From the NCBI RefSeq assembly GCF_008086045.1, contig NZ_VSEY01000025.1, positions 124,001 to 188,000 on the forward strand: a stretch of 64,000 bases of DNA, in the 5' to 3' direction. Below, piece after piece: positions 51,005-60,040 of the stretch. The notes beneath the pieces are model-generated. The model saw only the letters and a program-made list of their open reading frames with translations, was not told the DNA's origin and did not search any database. Every line of letters starts with the position of its first letter. Position 1 is the stretch's first letter. Made by a program: the position numbers and the translations under genes. This DNA comes from Nonomuraea sp. PA05. Lineage in GTDB: Bacteria > Actinomycetota > Actinomycetes > Streptosporangiales > Streptosporangiaceae.

Positions 51005-53533
51005 CTACTTGCAGCGCGCGCCGTTGAGGTGGAACACCTCAGGCGCCGGGTTCGGCCCGGCGGCGTTCGTGCCGTTGAAGCCGAACGTCACCTTCTGCCC
51101 CGGCTTGATCTTGCCGTTCCAGCGCAGGTCCTTCGCCGTCACCACCGAGCCGGACTGCGACAGCGCCGCACCCCAGGCGTGCCCGGCCCGCTGCCCGCTC
51201 AGGAACGACCAGCGCAGGCTCCAGCCGTCCACCGGCTCCTTGCCGGTGTTCTCGATCACCACCTGCGCGGTGAACCCGCCCGGCCACGAGCCGTGCGCGG
51301 TGTAGCGGACCCGGCAGTCCGCGCGCTCGCCCCGGTCGGCCAGGAACGCCGAGACCCAGGCCAGCGGGGAGTTCCAGTTGATGGTCAGCTCGTTCGTGGC
51401 CCACGACTCGATGTGGTCGATGTAGCAGAACTGCGGCTCGCAGCCCGTGAGCAGCCGCTGCGCCAGCGGGTCCTGGATGGCGGAGTTCGGGCCGCCCGCC
51501 AGCGTGCCGACCGGCGGGTTGGGCAGGGCGGGGTCGAGCTGTCGGGCGTACCAGCGGCTGTGCTGGTTCTTCGAGGCCACCTCGCCGTAGCCGGTGACGT
51601 ACGACTGGTTGAGCGCGTTGCGGCCGAGGATGTAGTCCATGCCCTCACGCACGGCCGCACGGTACTTCTCCCTGCCGGTCAGGTCGTAGGCGGTGGCCAT
51701 GACGACCAGGTTGTTCAGCACCAGGTTGTTGGAGCCCCAGTCGAAGTCCGGCGGGTTGTACGGCAGCCCGTACGGGTGCGCCGTCTGGATCGCCAGGTAC
51801 TTCTCGGCCCCCTCGACCACCGACTGCCGCACCCGCGCCCGGTCCGGCAGCGCGTTCGGCACGGTCGCCAGCTCCAGGCGGCCGAGCTGCGCCGTGTTGC
51901 CCCAGTCGAAGCCGCGCTCGCGCCAGATGTCGCCGGTGTGGTGCGGCGAGGCCAGCACGAAGTCCTTGAACTCCTTCTCGCCCGTCGTCAGGTACAGCTC
52001 GGCCGCCGCCCAGTAGAACTCGTCGCTCACGTCGCCGTCGCTGTAGGAGCCGCCGCCGATGCCGTCGTTCGGGTCGGCGTACTTCTCCGGGTTCGCCTTG
52101 GCCGCCGCCCACGCCTTGCGGGCCGCCGCGAGGTTCCTGGCGGCGAACGCGGCGTCGTACGGCGCGTACAGGCGGGCCGCCTGCGCGGCCGTCGCCGCCA
52201 GGTTCAGCGTGGCGGCCGTGGACGGCGGGTGCAGCTCGCGAAGCTGCGGGTCGAGGTGGGGCAGCAGGGGCAGGCCCGTCCAGTTCTGGTCGTGGATCTT
52301 GTGGTGCGCCATGCCCGCGAACGGCTTGCCGTCCGGGACCTGCATGCTCAGCAGGAACTCCTGCTCCCAGCGGGCCTCGTCCAGGATGTCGGGCCGGCCG
52401 TTGCCGCTCTCCGGGATGTCGAGCTGGCCGTCCCCGAACGCGGCCTTGTCCCGCTCGTAGGCGGCCATCAGCTGGTGGACGGAGATGCCGCCGTTGACGA
52501 CGTACTTGCCGTGGTCGCCGGCGTCGTACCAGCCGCCCTTGACGTTCAGGCTGTAGTCGCAGACGCCCGGCTGGCACGGCACGCTCACGTCGCCCTGGTT
52601 CGGCGCGACGCCCACGTGACCGGCGGGACGGGCGTAGCCGGGGCGCAGGCTGTCGAGGATCTCGATGCCGCTGCGCTGCGTGTAGTAGAACTTCAGCGCG
52701 TCCACCGGGAGCTGGTCGTACAGATCGGCCGCGATGTCGAACGGCCTGCTCGTCTCGCCGTCCGCCGACAGCGTGAAGCCCTCGCCCGCCTTGCGGTAGC
52801 CGGTGAAGTCCAGCGTGTGGACGTTCTGGCCCGAGCTGCCGTCCACACCCCTGGGGACGGTCTCACCGGAGGCCACCGTCTCCTTGTCGGCGTTCTTCAG
52901 CTCCCACTCCAGCGGCTCGGTCGCCTCGGTGACCAGCGTGGCCTTCTTGGGGCCCGCGGGCAGGTAGCCCACCATGTTCACGCGCACGCGGGGGCCGGTG
53001 TCCGGCTCGTACTCCTCGGGTTCGGCGCCGCCCCTGAGCGACACGTCGTCCATGCAGAACCTCCAAGGCTCGGTGCTCCCGCCCAACTGGAAGACGACCT
53101 GCGCGTTCGGCAGCGACACGGGGGCGGTGAAGGTGTAGGAGTAGCTGTTGCCCGAGACGCTCATCTCCGGCGCGGCCGACAGGTACTGCGTCCAGGGGTC
53201 CACCGGAAGCTGGATCAGCGCCCTGCCGACCTTGGCCGGGGTCGCCGAGGCGTAGAACCTGTAGGCGTACGTCTCGCCCTCCACCAGCGGGAGGTCGTTC
53301 TGGCCGATGATCACGTCCCACGGGTTGGCGGTGCCGCCGGGGATGTCGGCGCAGGCCCGGCCGTCCTGCACGGTGAGTGCGGTGTTGCCGGTGCTCCACC
53401 AGGGGGCGGTGCCGGCGTCGAAGGTGCCGTTCACGATCTGCTCGGGTCCCTCGTCCGCGGCCTGGGCGGCGGTGGCGGGGGACAGGGCGACCATGGTGAG
53501 AAGGGCCAGTAAGGCGGCCCGGCATCGGGTCAT
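51005..53533 (-). CDS. Secreted GH9 endoglucanase with CBM4, Ig-like and CBM2 domains
   Basis: 842 residues: signal peptide 1-26 (QAA-D); CBM4-like module about 30-170 (IVNGTFDAGTAPWW, WRFCMDDVSL); Ig-like domain about 183-270 (VRVNMVGYLPAG); GH9 catalytic domain about 275-735 with D337 in GGWYDAGDHGKYVVNGG and acid E715 in WATNELTINWNS; CBM2 about 745-842. Same layout as CelK/CbhA-like GH9. ATG 53533; a perfect CebR-type box lies 23 bases upstream. It is a GH9 of different architecture from the one at 196, so likely a different mode of attack on cellulose. Confidence 0.95.
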   Translation of the reverse strand: MTRCRAALLALLTMVALSPATAAQAADEGPEQIVNGTFDAGTAPWWSTGNTALTVQDGRACADIPGGTANPWDVIIGQNDLPLVEGETYAYRFYASATPAKVGRALIQLPVDPWTQYLSAAPEMSVSGNSYSYTFTAPVSLPNAQVVFQLGGSTEPWRFCMDDVSLRGGAEPEEYEPDTGPRVRVNMVGYLPAGPKKATLVTEATEPLEWELKNADKETVASGETVPRGVDGSSGQNVHTLDFTGYRKAGEGFTLSADGETSRPFDIAADLYDQLPVDALKFYYTQRSGIEILDSLRPGYARPAGHVGVAPNQGDVSVPCQPGVCDYSLNVKGGWYDAGDHGKYVVNGGISVHQLMAAYERDKAAFGDGQLDIPESGNGRPDILDEARWEQEFLLSMQVPDGKPFAGMAHHKIHDQNWTGLPLLPHLDPQLRELHPPSTAATLNLAATAAQAARLYAPYDAAFAARNLAAARKAWAAAKANPEKYADPNDGIGGGSYSDGDVSDEFYWAAAELYLTTGEKEFKDFVLASPHHTGDIWRERGFDWGNTAQLGRLELATVPNALPDRARVRQSVVEGAEKYLAIQTAHPYGLPYNPPDFDWGSNNLVLNNLVVMATAYDLTGREKYRAAVREGMDYILGRNALNQSYVTGYGEVASKNQHSRWYARQLDPALPNPPVGTLAGGPNSAIQDPLAQRLLTGCEPQFCYIDHIESWATNELTINWNSPLAWVSAFLADRGERADCRVRYTAHGSWPGGFTAQVVIENTGKEPVDGWSLRWSFLSGQRAGHAWGAALSQSGSVVTAKDLRWNGKIKPGQKVTFGFNGTNAAGPNPAPEVFHLNGARCK

Positions 53534-53554
53534 GGAGGTCCTTGGGGGGAGAAA

Positions 53555-53570
53555 TTGGGAGCGCTCCCAA
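53555..53570. promoter_or_regulatory. CebR/CelR-type operator upstream of second GH9
   Basis: Perfect 16-bp palindrome TTGGGAGCGCTCCCAA containing the 14-bp CebR box, 22 bases upstream of the GH9 start. Confidence 0.92.
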
Positions 53571-53643
53571 AACAGCGCGGAATCCGATCCTCCTTTCCCG
53601 CCGTCGCCCCGTCAACGGCTGCGCACAGCACCCTTCCGAGAAT

Positions 53644-53658
53644 CGTGAAACTTTCACG
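53644..53658. promoter_or_regulatory. CGTGAAACTTTCACG palindrome upstream of second GH9
   Basis: Perfect 7-base arms around one central C, 111 bases upstream of the GH9 start and just past the SARP stop. Shares 13 bases with 4877-4889 in front of the LPMO gene. Confidence 0.5.
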
Positions 53659-53669
53659 CCCCGGTGTGC

Positions 53670-56600
53670 TCAAGAGCCGAGGTACTGGATGATCTCTTCG
53701 GCTCTGCGCCGGTCGTAGGGGGTGGCCAGGCGAGTCGCGGTGGCCAGGGCCTGCTCCGCCGCCTCGCGCGCCGCGGCCCGCTTGCCCGCGGCGGTCAGGA
53801 CGAGGGCGCGGGCCCAGCCGAGCCGCGCCGCGGCGCCCGGGTTCCTGGTGGCGTAGCGGGCCAGGTGGGTGTGGAGGAGACGGATGCTCTTACGGTCGGG
53901 CCAGGGGTCGAGCGACCAGAGCAGCTCGGCGAGGCCGGTCCAGCACTCCAGCATGCCGCGCTGGGCGGCGGGCAACCGCCCGGCCAGGGTGAGCGCCGTG
54001 GCCAGCACCTCACGCGGGTCCTCGCCCGCCACCCCGCGCCCCAGGGCGGTGCCGGACGCCTGGCGTTCCCGCAGGGTGAGGCGGGCGGTGGCGGTGATGA
54101 GGCGCATCTCCTGGATGGTGGGCAGGACCGGGCCGTCGCACAGCCCGAGCTCCTTCTCATGCGTACGCCGCCGCTCGTGCGAAGTGCGCGCGGCCGACAG
54201 AACCGCGCCGATCCGCGCCACGGGCACCGCGTCGAGCCGCAGCATCGCCTCCGCCTGCCCGATCAGGCACCAGTGGCGGCCGATGTCGTCCCCGCCCACC
54301 CGCCTGGCCGCCACCTCCGCCGTGGCGGCGAACAGCTCGGCCGCCCGCTCGAACCGTCCCTGGCAGAGCGCGGTCTCGGCGAGCAGGCCCGAGCAGTTCT
54401 CCGCCACGCGCGGGGCGAGCGTCCTGGCGCGGCACTCGGTGAACGACCGCCAGGCCGCCTCGAACGCGCCCGCGTAGAGCTGGTCGAGCCCCCGGGCCAG
54501 CTGAGCGCGGCTCGCGGGCTCCGCGGCGTGATCGACGTCCGCCAGGGAGCGGTCGGCCAGTGTGCCGTAGCGGGTGGCCAGGCGGTGGCGGCCGGCGACG
54601 CGGGCGATCGTGGCGGCGTTCGCGTACGCCTCCGCCCGCAGCGCGGCGTCGCCCGTACGTTCGGCGGCGTTGAGCTGGCGCAGCGAGGCGGCCAGCATCG
54701 TCAGGACGTCGTGCTGATGGAAGGCGAGCCTGGCCAGCATGGTCAGCGCCTGCGCGGCCTCCCGCCCGTCCGGGGAAGACCCCGGCGAGCGGGGCCGTGG
54801 CGACCGGTGCGCGGGCTCGCGGCCGTTCCGCGACGGGCCGGGCGGAAGTAATCGGTGCGCGGCCTGCCGGGCCGTGGCTGCCAGCAGCCGGACGGCCTGC
54901 CGGGCTGCGGCGGCCAGTGATGCGGCGGCCAGGCCGCGCCGCGACTCCGGCAGCGGCTCGCCCAGCGCCTCCAGCGCGGCCCTGGCCAGGCGGGCCGCCT
55001 CGTGCTCCCTGGCGAGGTGGTGTTCGCTGGTTCCCGCCATCCACAGGTGACGGGCCCGCAGCCGGGCGTCCTGCGAGGTACGGGCCAGGTGCCGGCGCAC
55101 CACGGCCGCCGACTCCTCGTACAGGCGCAACCGCAGGCACAACGTCCAGTACAGCTCCAGGAAACGGGGCCGCCCCGACGCCGCCCAGGCCGTTCTGACG
55201 TTGTCCATCTCCACGCCGAGCGCGTCGGTGGCCGCCGCGTCAGAGGCGTCCTGGAGGGCGCCCGCGTGCTGTTCGAGCAGCCGGCCGAAGTAGGCGGCGT
55301 GCCGCCTGCGCGCCGCCCTGCGCTCCTCCGGGCTCAGGTGCGCGGCGGCGTACTGCTGGATGAGCGGGTGGACGGCGTAGCGGCCCGAGGGGGCCAGCCG
55401 GATCATGCTGTGGTCCACCAGGCGCACCAGCACGTCCGGGGTGGCGCCGGCGACTTCGACGGCCGCGTCCAGCGTGCAGCCGCCGCCGAACACCGACAGC
55501 GCCGTCAGCGTCCGCTGCCCCGCCGGGTCCAGCAGCCGCCAGGACGTCTCGAACACCGTGCGCATGCAGGCGTGCCGCGAGCGCGCCGCCGGGCCCGCCA
55601 CCGACAGCAGGCCGAGGCCCGCGCCGAGGTGCCTGGCCAGCTCCGCGCACGGCACGGCGCGCAGCAGGCCGGCCGCCAGCTCGATCGCCAGCGGGAGGCC
55701 GCCGGTGGCGGCGCAGATCGCGGCCACCAGGGCGGCCTCGCGGTCCGGGTCGAACGCCGGGCACGCCTGCGCCGCCCTGGCCGCGAACAACGCCTCCGAC
55801 GCCGGGGCGCGCAACCCTTCCACCGTTACCGTCACCTGGCCGGGCAGGTCCAGCCGCCGCCTGCTCGTCGCCAGGATCCGCAGCTCGGGGGCGGCGGTCA
55901 GCATCGCGCCGATGACCTGGTCGAAGGCGGGGAGGTGTTCGAGGTTGTCCAGGACGAGGAGGAGGGGGTGCGGGCGGGTGGTCAGGGCGTCCATGAGCAG
56001 GCCGAGGGCGGGGCGTGGTGGGGAGAGGTCCACGTCGAGGCGGCGGGCCAGCGTCGTGACGGCCGCCTCAGGACGCACTCCGGCGAACGACACGAACGCC
56101 GCCTCCCACCCGCCCACCGCCCCGCTCGCCGCCCCGCCCGGTGCGGCCCATTCCGGCCCGCGCTGTGCGGCCCATTCCGGCCCGCGCTGTGCGGCCCATT
56201 CCGGCCCGCGCTGTGCGGCCCATTCCGGCCCGCGCTGTGCGTCGCCTCCCGGCTCGCGCTGTGCGTCGCCTCCCGGCTCGCGCGAGGCGGCGCTTCCCGG
56301 CCTGCTCGCCGTCGCGTTTCCCGGGTCGGCGGACGTCGGGGCGGGTGGGGTGGAGGCGGCGATGGCGAGGCGGGTCTTGCCGATGCCGCCCGGCCCCACC
56401 AGCGTGACGAGGCGTTCGCGGCCCAGCAGCGCCCGCAGCCGCCGGATGTCGGCGTCCCTGCCGACCAGTTCCGTCCCGGGCGCGGGCACGCGGGCGCGCA
56501 GGGCGGGCGCGGGTGGCCGGGCGGCGAGCTGAAGCCGGACGGCGCGGGTCTCGGGCGCGGGCTCGATCCCCAGCTCGGCGGTGAGCCGCCGCCGCAGCTC

Positions 56601-57200
56601 GTCGTAGCAGGCCAGCGCCCCCGCCCGGTTCCCGGCGCGAGCCAGCGCCGTCATGAGCAGCCGGTGCGCCTCCTCGTCGTACGGGTCCAGCCCCGCCACG
56701 ATGTACGCCAGCCGCGTCACCTGCTCGGCCGGCTCGTCGCGGGCGCCCATGAGCACTTGGCGCAGCAGCAGCCGGACCCCTCGGCGCTCGCCCTCCAGCC
56801 ACTCGGCGAAGGCGGGCGCGTCGCAGAACGAGACGCCGTCCATGAAGTTGCCGCGCCACAGCCGCAGCGCCTCGGCGACGGTGGGGGCCTGGGCGAGGTG
56901 CCGGCGGTCGACGAAGCATCCGTCGGCGGCGCGCAGGCGTACCTGCTCGCGGGTGATGTCGAGCCAGCCGCCGACCTCCCTGCGCAGCTCGGACAGGGCC
57001 AGGCGCAGGCTGCCCTTGGCGTTGGCGTCGGGCCGCTCGCCCCACAGGAGCGCGGCGAGTTCGGCGCGCGACCGGGGCGCGGTCGTGGTGGCGAGGTAGC
57101 AGAGCAGTGCGCGGGCCTTGGCGGAGCGGACGCCGACGGGCATCCCTCCGACGGCGAGCTCCGGAGAGCCCAGCAAGAGCACCGTCAGTGACGCCGTCAT
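53670..57200 (-). CDS. Large SARP/AfsR-type regulator with BTAD and STAND NTPase
   Basis: 1176 residues. N-terminal winged helix (LLCYLATTTAPRSRAELAAL) and BTAD (about 100-245) as in SARPs; P-loop NTPase about 250-560 with Walker A GPGGIGKTR and Walker B LLLVLDNLEHL; C-terminal helical (TPR-like) repeats to the end. Between Walker A and the rest lies a low-complexity insertion made of QRGPEWAA repeats. Such proteins activate secondary metabolism or adaptive genes. Target genes are not evident. Located directly upstream of the second GH9 on the same strand, but separated by CebR and GAAAcTTTC sites. Confidence 0.92.
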   Translation of the reverse strand: MTASLTVLLLGSPELAVGGMPVGVRSAKARALLCYLATTTAPRSRAELAALLWGERPDANAKGSLRLALSELRREVGGWLDITREQVRLRAADGCFVDRRHLAQAPTVAEALRLWRGNFMDGVSFCDAPAFAEWLEGERRGVRLLLRQVLMGARDEPAEQVTRLAYIVAGLDPYDEEAHRLLMTALARAGNRAGALACYDELRRRLTAELGIEPAPETRAVRLQLAARPPAPALRARVPAPGTELVGRDADIRRLRALLGRERLVTLVGPGGIGKTRLAIAASTPPAPTSADPGNATASRPGSAASREPGGDAQREPGGDAQRGPEWAAQRGPEWAAQRGPEWAAQRGPEWAAPGGAASGAVGGWEAAFVSFAGVRPEAAVTTLARRLDVDLSPPRPALGLLMDALTTRPHPLLLVLDNLEHLPAFDQVIGAMLTAAPELRILATSRRRLDLPGQVTVTVEGLRAPASEALFAARAAQACPAFDPDREAALVAAICAATGGLPLAIELAAGLLRAVPCAELARHLGAGLGLLSVAGPAARSRHACMRTVFETSWRLLDPAGQRTLTALSVFGGGCTLDAAVEVAGATPDVLVRLVDHSMIRLAPSGRYAVHPLIQQYAAAHLSPEERRAARRRHAAYFGRLLEQHAGALQDASDAAATDALGVEMDNVRTAWAASGRPRFLELYWTLCLRLRLYEESAAVVRRHLARTSQDARLRARHLWMAGTSEHHLAREHEAARLARAALEALGEPLPESRRGLAAASLAAAARQAVRLLAATARQAAHRLLPPGPSRNGREPAHRSPRPRSPGSSPDGREAAQALTMLARLAFHQHDVLTMLAASLRQLNAAERTGDAALRAEAYANAATIARVAGRHRLATRYGTLADRSLADVDHAAEPASRAQLARGLDQLYAGAFEAAWRSFTECRARTLAPRVAENCSGLLAETALCQGRFERAAELFAATAEVAARRVGGDDIGRHWCLIGQAEAMLRLDAVPVARIGAVLSAARTSHERRRTHEKELGLCDGPVLPTIQEMRLITATARLTLRERQASGTALGRGVAGEDPREVLATALTLAGRLPAAQRGMLECWTGLAELLWSLDPWPDRKSIRLLHTHLARYATRNPGAAARLGWARALVLTAAGKRAAAREAAEQALATATRLATPYDRRRAEEIIQYLGS
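56142..56285 (-). repeat. Six 24-bp tandem repeats inside the SARP gene
   Basis: Four identical units TGCGGCCCATTCCGGCCCG-CGCTG-like (56142-56237, 24 bases each) followed by two diverged units (56238-56285). They code QRGPEWAA and GDAQREPG blocks in frame. Copy-number change keeps the frame, so it is a candidate for natural variation in the linker. Confidence 0.9.
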
Positions 57201-57235
57201 GGATCAGGAGGGTAAGCACAGAGCCACTCCCGTTC

Positions 57236-57253
57236 TGTGTGAAAAGTTACACA
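57236..57253. promoter_or_regulatory. Inverted repeat TGTGT-N8-ACACA between SARP and 57371 gene
   Basis: 5-base arms separated by GAAAAGTT, in the 170-base spacer of the divergent genes, 36 bases upstream of the SARP start. Resembles CRP/FNR-like sites loosely; no firm assignment. Confidence 0.4.
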
Positions 57254-57370
57254 AGGCCTGTGTTCTGCGTGACTCACCTGGGCGTTAACGGTGCGCTCAC
57301 GGTGCTGTCCGCACCCTGATGCCGCGTCTCGGCGAAGGCCGCGGAGACGACGCACATCGAGGAGCACAGC

Positions 57371-57856
57371 ATGCACTCTCACAAGCTGATCGCCGCACTC
57401 GCCCTGGCCGCCGGCCTGGCCGCACCCGCGGTGCTGGCCGCGAGCCCGGCCACCGCCACGGCCATGGCCGCGAACTGCCGCGTGGAGCTGTACGACATCG
57501 ACAACCTCAACGTCGACGAGAGGGACGGCAAGGACGAACTCCGCTTCCTCGTCGGCGGGAACCTGTTCCCCAACAACGGCTACGTCAACATGCGCAACGG
57601 CGACGACGCCGACCCGGCCGACTTCGGCAACCCGAGCACCGTCGTCGGCAACTCGGGCAGTGTCTCGTTCAGCCTGCGCGAGGTCACCCCGCCCGTCGTC
57701 GGCAGCGGTGACAGCCTCGGCTCCATCTCGGTCTCGGGCAGCAGCGTGTGCGCGCCGCTCGCGACGAACGCCGTGGACTACGTGGAGGACTTCATCGACG
57801 GGACCGACGAGACCTTCTACTCCTATCAGGTCAAGCTCAAGGTGACCGGGCTGTAG
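57371..57856 (+). CDS. Secreted hypothetical protein
   Basis: 161 residues with a clear signal peptide (cleavage near MAA, about 32). The mature part is acidic and beta-prone with two cysteines (C36 and C127 region, probably a disulfide) and no family I recognise; it contains ELYDIDNLNVDERDGKDEL and SGSVSFSLREVTPP. Divergent from the large SARP regulator, which might control it. Followed by the terminator at 57872. Confidence 0.8.
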   Translation: MHSHKLIAALALAAGLAAPAVLAASPATATAMAANCRVELYDIDNLNVDERDGKDELRFLVGGNLFPNNGYVNMRNGDDADPADFGNPSTVVGNSGSVSFSLREVTPPVVGSGDSLGSISVSGSSVCAPLATNAVDYVEDFIDGTDETFYSYQVKLKVTGL

Positions 57857-57871
57857 GCCCATCGGCGGTAG

Positions 57872-57904
57872 GGCCCCGGCCTCAGGGGTGGTGAGGCCGG
57901 GGCC
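57872..57904 (+). terminator. Hairpin terminator after 57371 gene
   Basis: 13-bp GC-rich stem (57872-57884 with 57892-57904), 7-base loop, followed by TTCATTAAT. Confidence 0.8.
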
Positions 57905-57939
57905 TTCATTAATGGCTCACCCCGTGGCAGGGTTCGAGC

Positions 57940-59157
57940 GTGGTGCGCCCACTCGAACTGGCCGGCTGCCCGATGCACGAGCTGCTCGACCGCCAGAGCG
58001 CCAAGCTGGCCAGGCGGCTCGTACGGGGGTTCGCCGAGCGGATCCCCGTCTACCGGCGGCTGCCGGAGGAGGAGCTCGACGGCGACATCACGGCCATCAC
58101 CGAGCACAACCTGCGCCTGATCTCCCGGGCCTTCCGCGAGCGCCGGCCGCCCGTCAGGGCCGACCTGGCGCCGCTGCGGGAGTCGGCGGCCCGCCGCGCC
58201 CAGGAGGGGGTGCCGCTCGAAGCGCTGCTCTCGGCCTACCACCTGGGGGCGCGCATGGTGTGCGAGAAGCTGTTCGCGGACGCCCGGCCGGACGACCTGG
58301 ACGACGTGCTGGAGGCGGGCCGGATCGTGCTGCTCTACATGGAGGCGGCGACGGCCGCCGTCTGCTCGGCGTACCTGGAGGAGCGCGAGAGCCTGCTCAG
58401 CCAGGAGCAGCACGCCATGCACGCCACCGTCGCGGCGCTGCTCGGCGGTGACCGGGCGGCGCTGGCGGGCGTCCGGCTGCCGCCGCGCTACCTGGTGCTG
58501 GCGGTCGCGGCCGGACGGCATCCCGACGAGGACGGGCCGGGCGCGCCGGTCGCCGGGCGGCGCAAGCTGCACCGGCTCAGGACCGCGTTGCAGCGGTACG
58601 CGGCGGAGCCGGTGCTGCCCGCGCTGGACACGGCGGGCGGGCTCGTGCTGGTGCCGTTGCAGGGGGAGGAGCCTGAGCCGGGCGAGCTGGCGCGGGCGGC
58701 GGCCAAGGCGGCGGGGGTGCCGATGTGGCTGGCCGCCGAGTGCGCGCCGCCGCAGGGGGTGCCGGCGGCGGCGCGGCTGGTGGAGGAGGTGCTGGAGGTG
58801 GTGCGGGTCTTCGAGCGGCCGCCGGGCGGTTACCGGCTGGCCGACGTGCTGCTCGAATACCAGCTCACCCGGTCGAGCCAGGCGACGGCGCTGCTGGCGG
58901 GGCTGCTCGACCCGCTGCTCGACAACCCCGATCTGCTCAGGACGCTGACGGCGTACCTGGGCACGGGCCTGGACCGGCGGCGGACCGCCGAACTGCTGCA
59001 CGTGCATCCGAACACCGTCGACTACCGGCTGCGCAGGGTGGTCGTCCTGACCGGGCTGGATCCGATGGACCCGGCCCACCTGCAGCGGATCGGGGCCGCG
59101 CTGGCGGCCCGCCGCCTCACCGAACGCCGCTGGCCACCTCTCAACGGGCTCCCGTGA
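57940..59157 (+). CDS. PucR/CdaR-type helix-turn-helix regulator
   Basis: 405 residues. N-terminal RsbR-like/GAF-like helical region about 1-160, a middle domain, and a C-terminal PucR HTH with DLLRTLTAYLGTGLDRRRTA and LHVHPNTVDYRLRR. Start GTG 57940. Overlaps the convergent GDSL esterase by 17 bases. Targets unknown. Confidence 0.88.
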   Translation: MVRPLELAGCPMHELLDRQSAKLARRLVRGFAERIPVYRRLPEEELDGDITAITEHNLRLISRAFRERRPPVRADLAPLRESAARRAQEGVPLEALLSAYHLGARMVCEKLFADARPDDLDDVLEAGRIVLLYMEAATAAVCSAYLEERESLLSQEQHAMHATVAALLGGDRAALAGVRLPPRYLVLAVAAGRHPDEDGPGAPVAGRRKLHRLRTALQRYAAEPVLPALDTAGGLVLVPLQGEEPEPGELARAAAKAAGVPMWLAAECAPPQGVPAAARLVEEVLEVVRVFERPPGGYRLADVLLEYQLTRSSQATALLAGLLDPLLDNPDLLRTLTAYLGTGLDRRRTAELLHVHPNTVDYRLRRVVVLTGLDPMDPAHLQRIGAALAARRLTERRWPPLNGLP

Positions 59158-59989
59158 CGGCGGCCGTGACCGCCACCGCGAAGCCGCGCATCCCCGCCGC
59201 GTTCGGGTGGAACGGCGCGGCGGGCGAGGCGGGCACGTACGGCTCGATCCAGCGGGTGCCGGCCGAGGCGCACGGGTCGTGGCCGACGCTCGGGGTCTGC
59301 AGGTCGATGAAGCCCACCCCGGCCGCGGCGGCCTGCTCGGCCAGCATCTGGTTGAAGTACCGCAGTGTCGCCCTGATGTAGTTGGCGTCCGCCCTGATGA
59401 TCGGGACGCGCGGGTAGCAGCCGTCCTGCCGCGCGTACGTGCCGTACCCGACCATGAAGATCCGGGCCTGCGGGGCGCGGGCGCGGATGTCGGACATCAG
59501 GGTGACCAGGACGGGCCGCAGCGCGTCGGTGTCCACCCGCCACTTGTCCTGGCCGCCCACGTTGTAGTCGTCGTTGCAGGCGTCACCGATGGGCGGGGGC
59601 AGCAGGTTGAGGCAGTCCTCGATGAAGTCGGTGAGGCCGACGTCGTTGGCGCCGATCTGCACGGTGACGAGCGTGGTGCTCGGGGTGAGCGCGTCGAGCT
59701 GGGGCGGCACGTCGCCGAGCTCGGTGCTCTGCGGCTGGTACATGTCCTCCGTCTCGGCGCCGGAGCAGGTCACGTCGCGGAACGTGGCCGCGCCGATGGC
59801 CTGGGAGGTCAGGCGCGGGTAGTTGCGGTCGGAGCGCAGGCAGCCGAGGTGGATCTGGTTGGGCACCAGCGGTCCCGCGGCGGCCGAGTCGCCGAGCGCC
59901 ACGTACACCTCGGCCTGGGCGTGCGCCGGCGGGGCGAGGCTCAGGACGAGCCAGGCGGCGGCGAGCAGGGTGAGCATCCGTCGGACCAT
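59141..59989 (-). CDS. Secreted SGNH/GDSL-type esterase
   Basis: 282 residues: signal peptide to about 25 (AHA-Q), SGNH block I around YVALGDSAAAGP, block III QIGANDVGL, block V HPNAAGMRGF with catalytic His. Six cysteines suggest three disulfides. Overlaps the PucR-type gene at its 3' end. Similar to secreted Streptomyces lipases of the SGNH class. Confidence 0.9.
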   Translation of the reverse strand: MVRRMLTLLAAAWLVLSLAPPAHAQAEVYVALGDSAAAGPLVPNQIHLGCLRSDRNYPRLTSQAIGAATFRDVTCSGAETEDMYQPQSTELGDVPPQLDALTPSTTLVTVQIGANDVGLTDFIEDCLNLLPPPIGDACNDDYNVGGQDKWRVDTDALRPVLVTLMSDIRARAPQARIFMVGYGTYARQDGCYPRVPIIRADANYIRATLRYFNQMLAEQAAAAGVGFIDLQTPSVGHDPCASAGTRWIEPYVPASPAAPFHPNAAGMRGFAVAVTAAVTGAR

Positions 59990-60040
59990 GGTGGACTCCT
60001 TCCGGCAGGGGGGTGGGGGGTGTCGGAATCCGTGGTCGGG

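Noticed and set aside
56142..56285. CRISPR array
   Set aside because: 24-bp units are adjacent with no spacers and encode in-frame protein repeats.
53664..57191. Long plus-strand frames opposite the SARP gene
   Set aside because: Antisense shadows; the minus-strand regulator has HTH, BTAD and Walker motifs.
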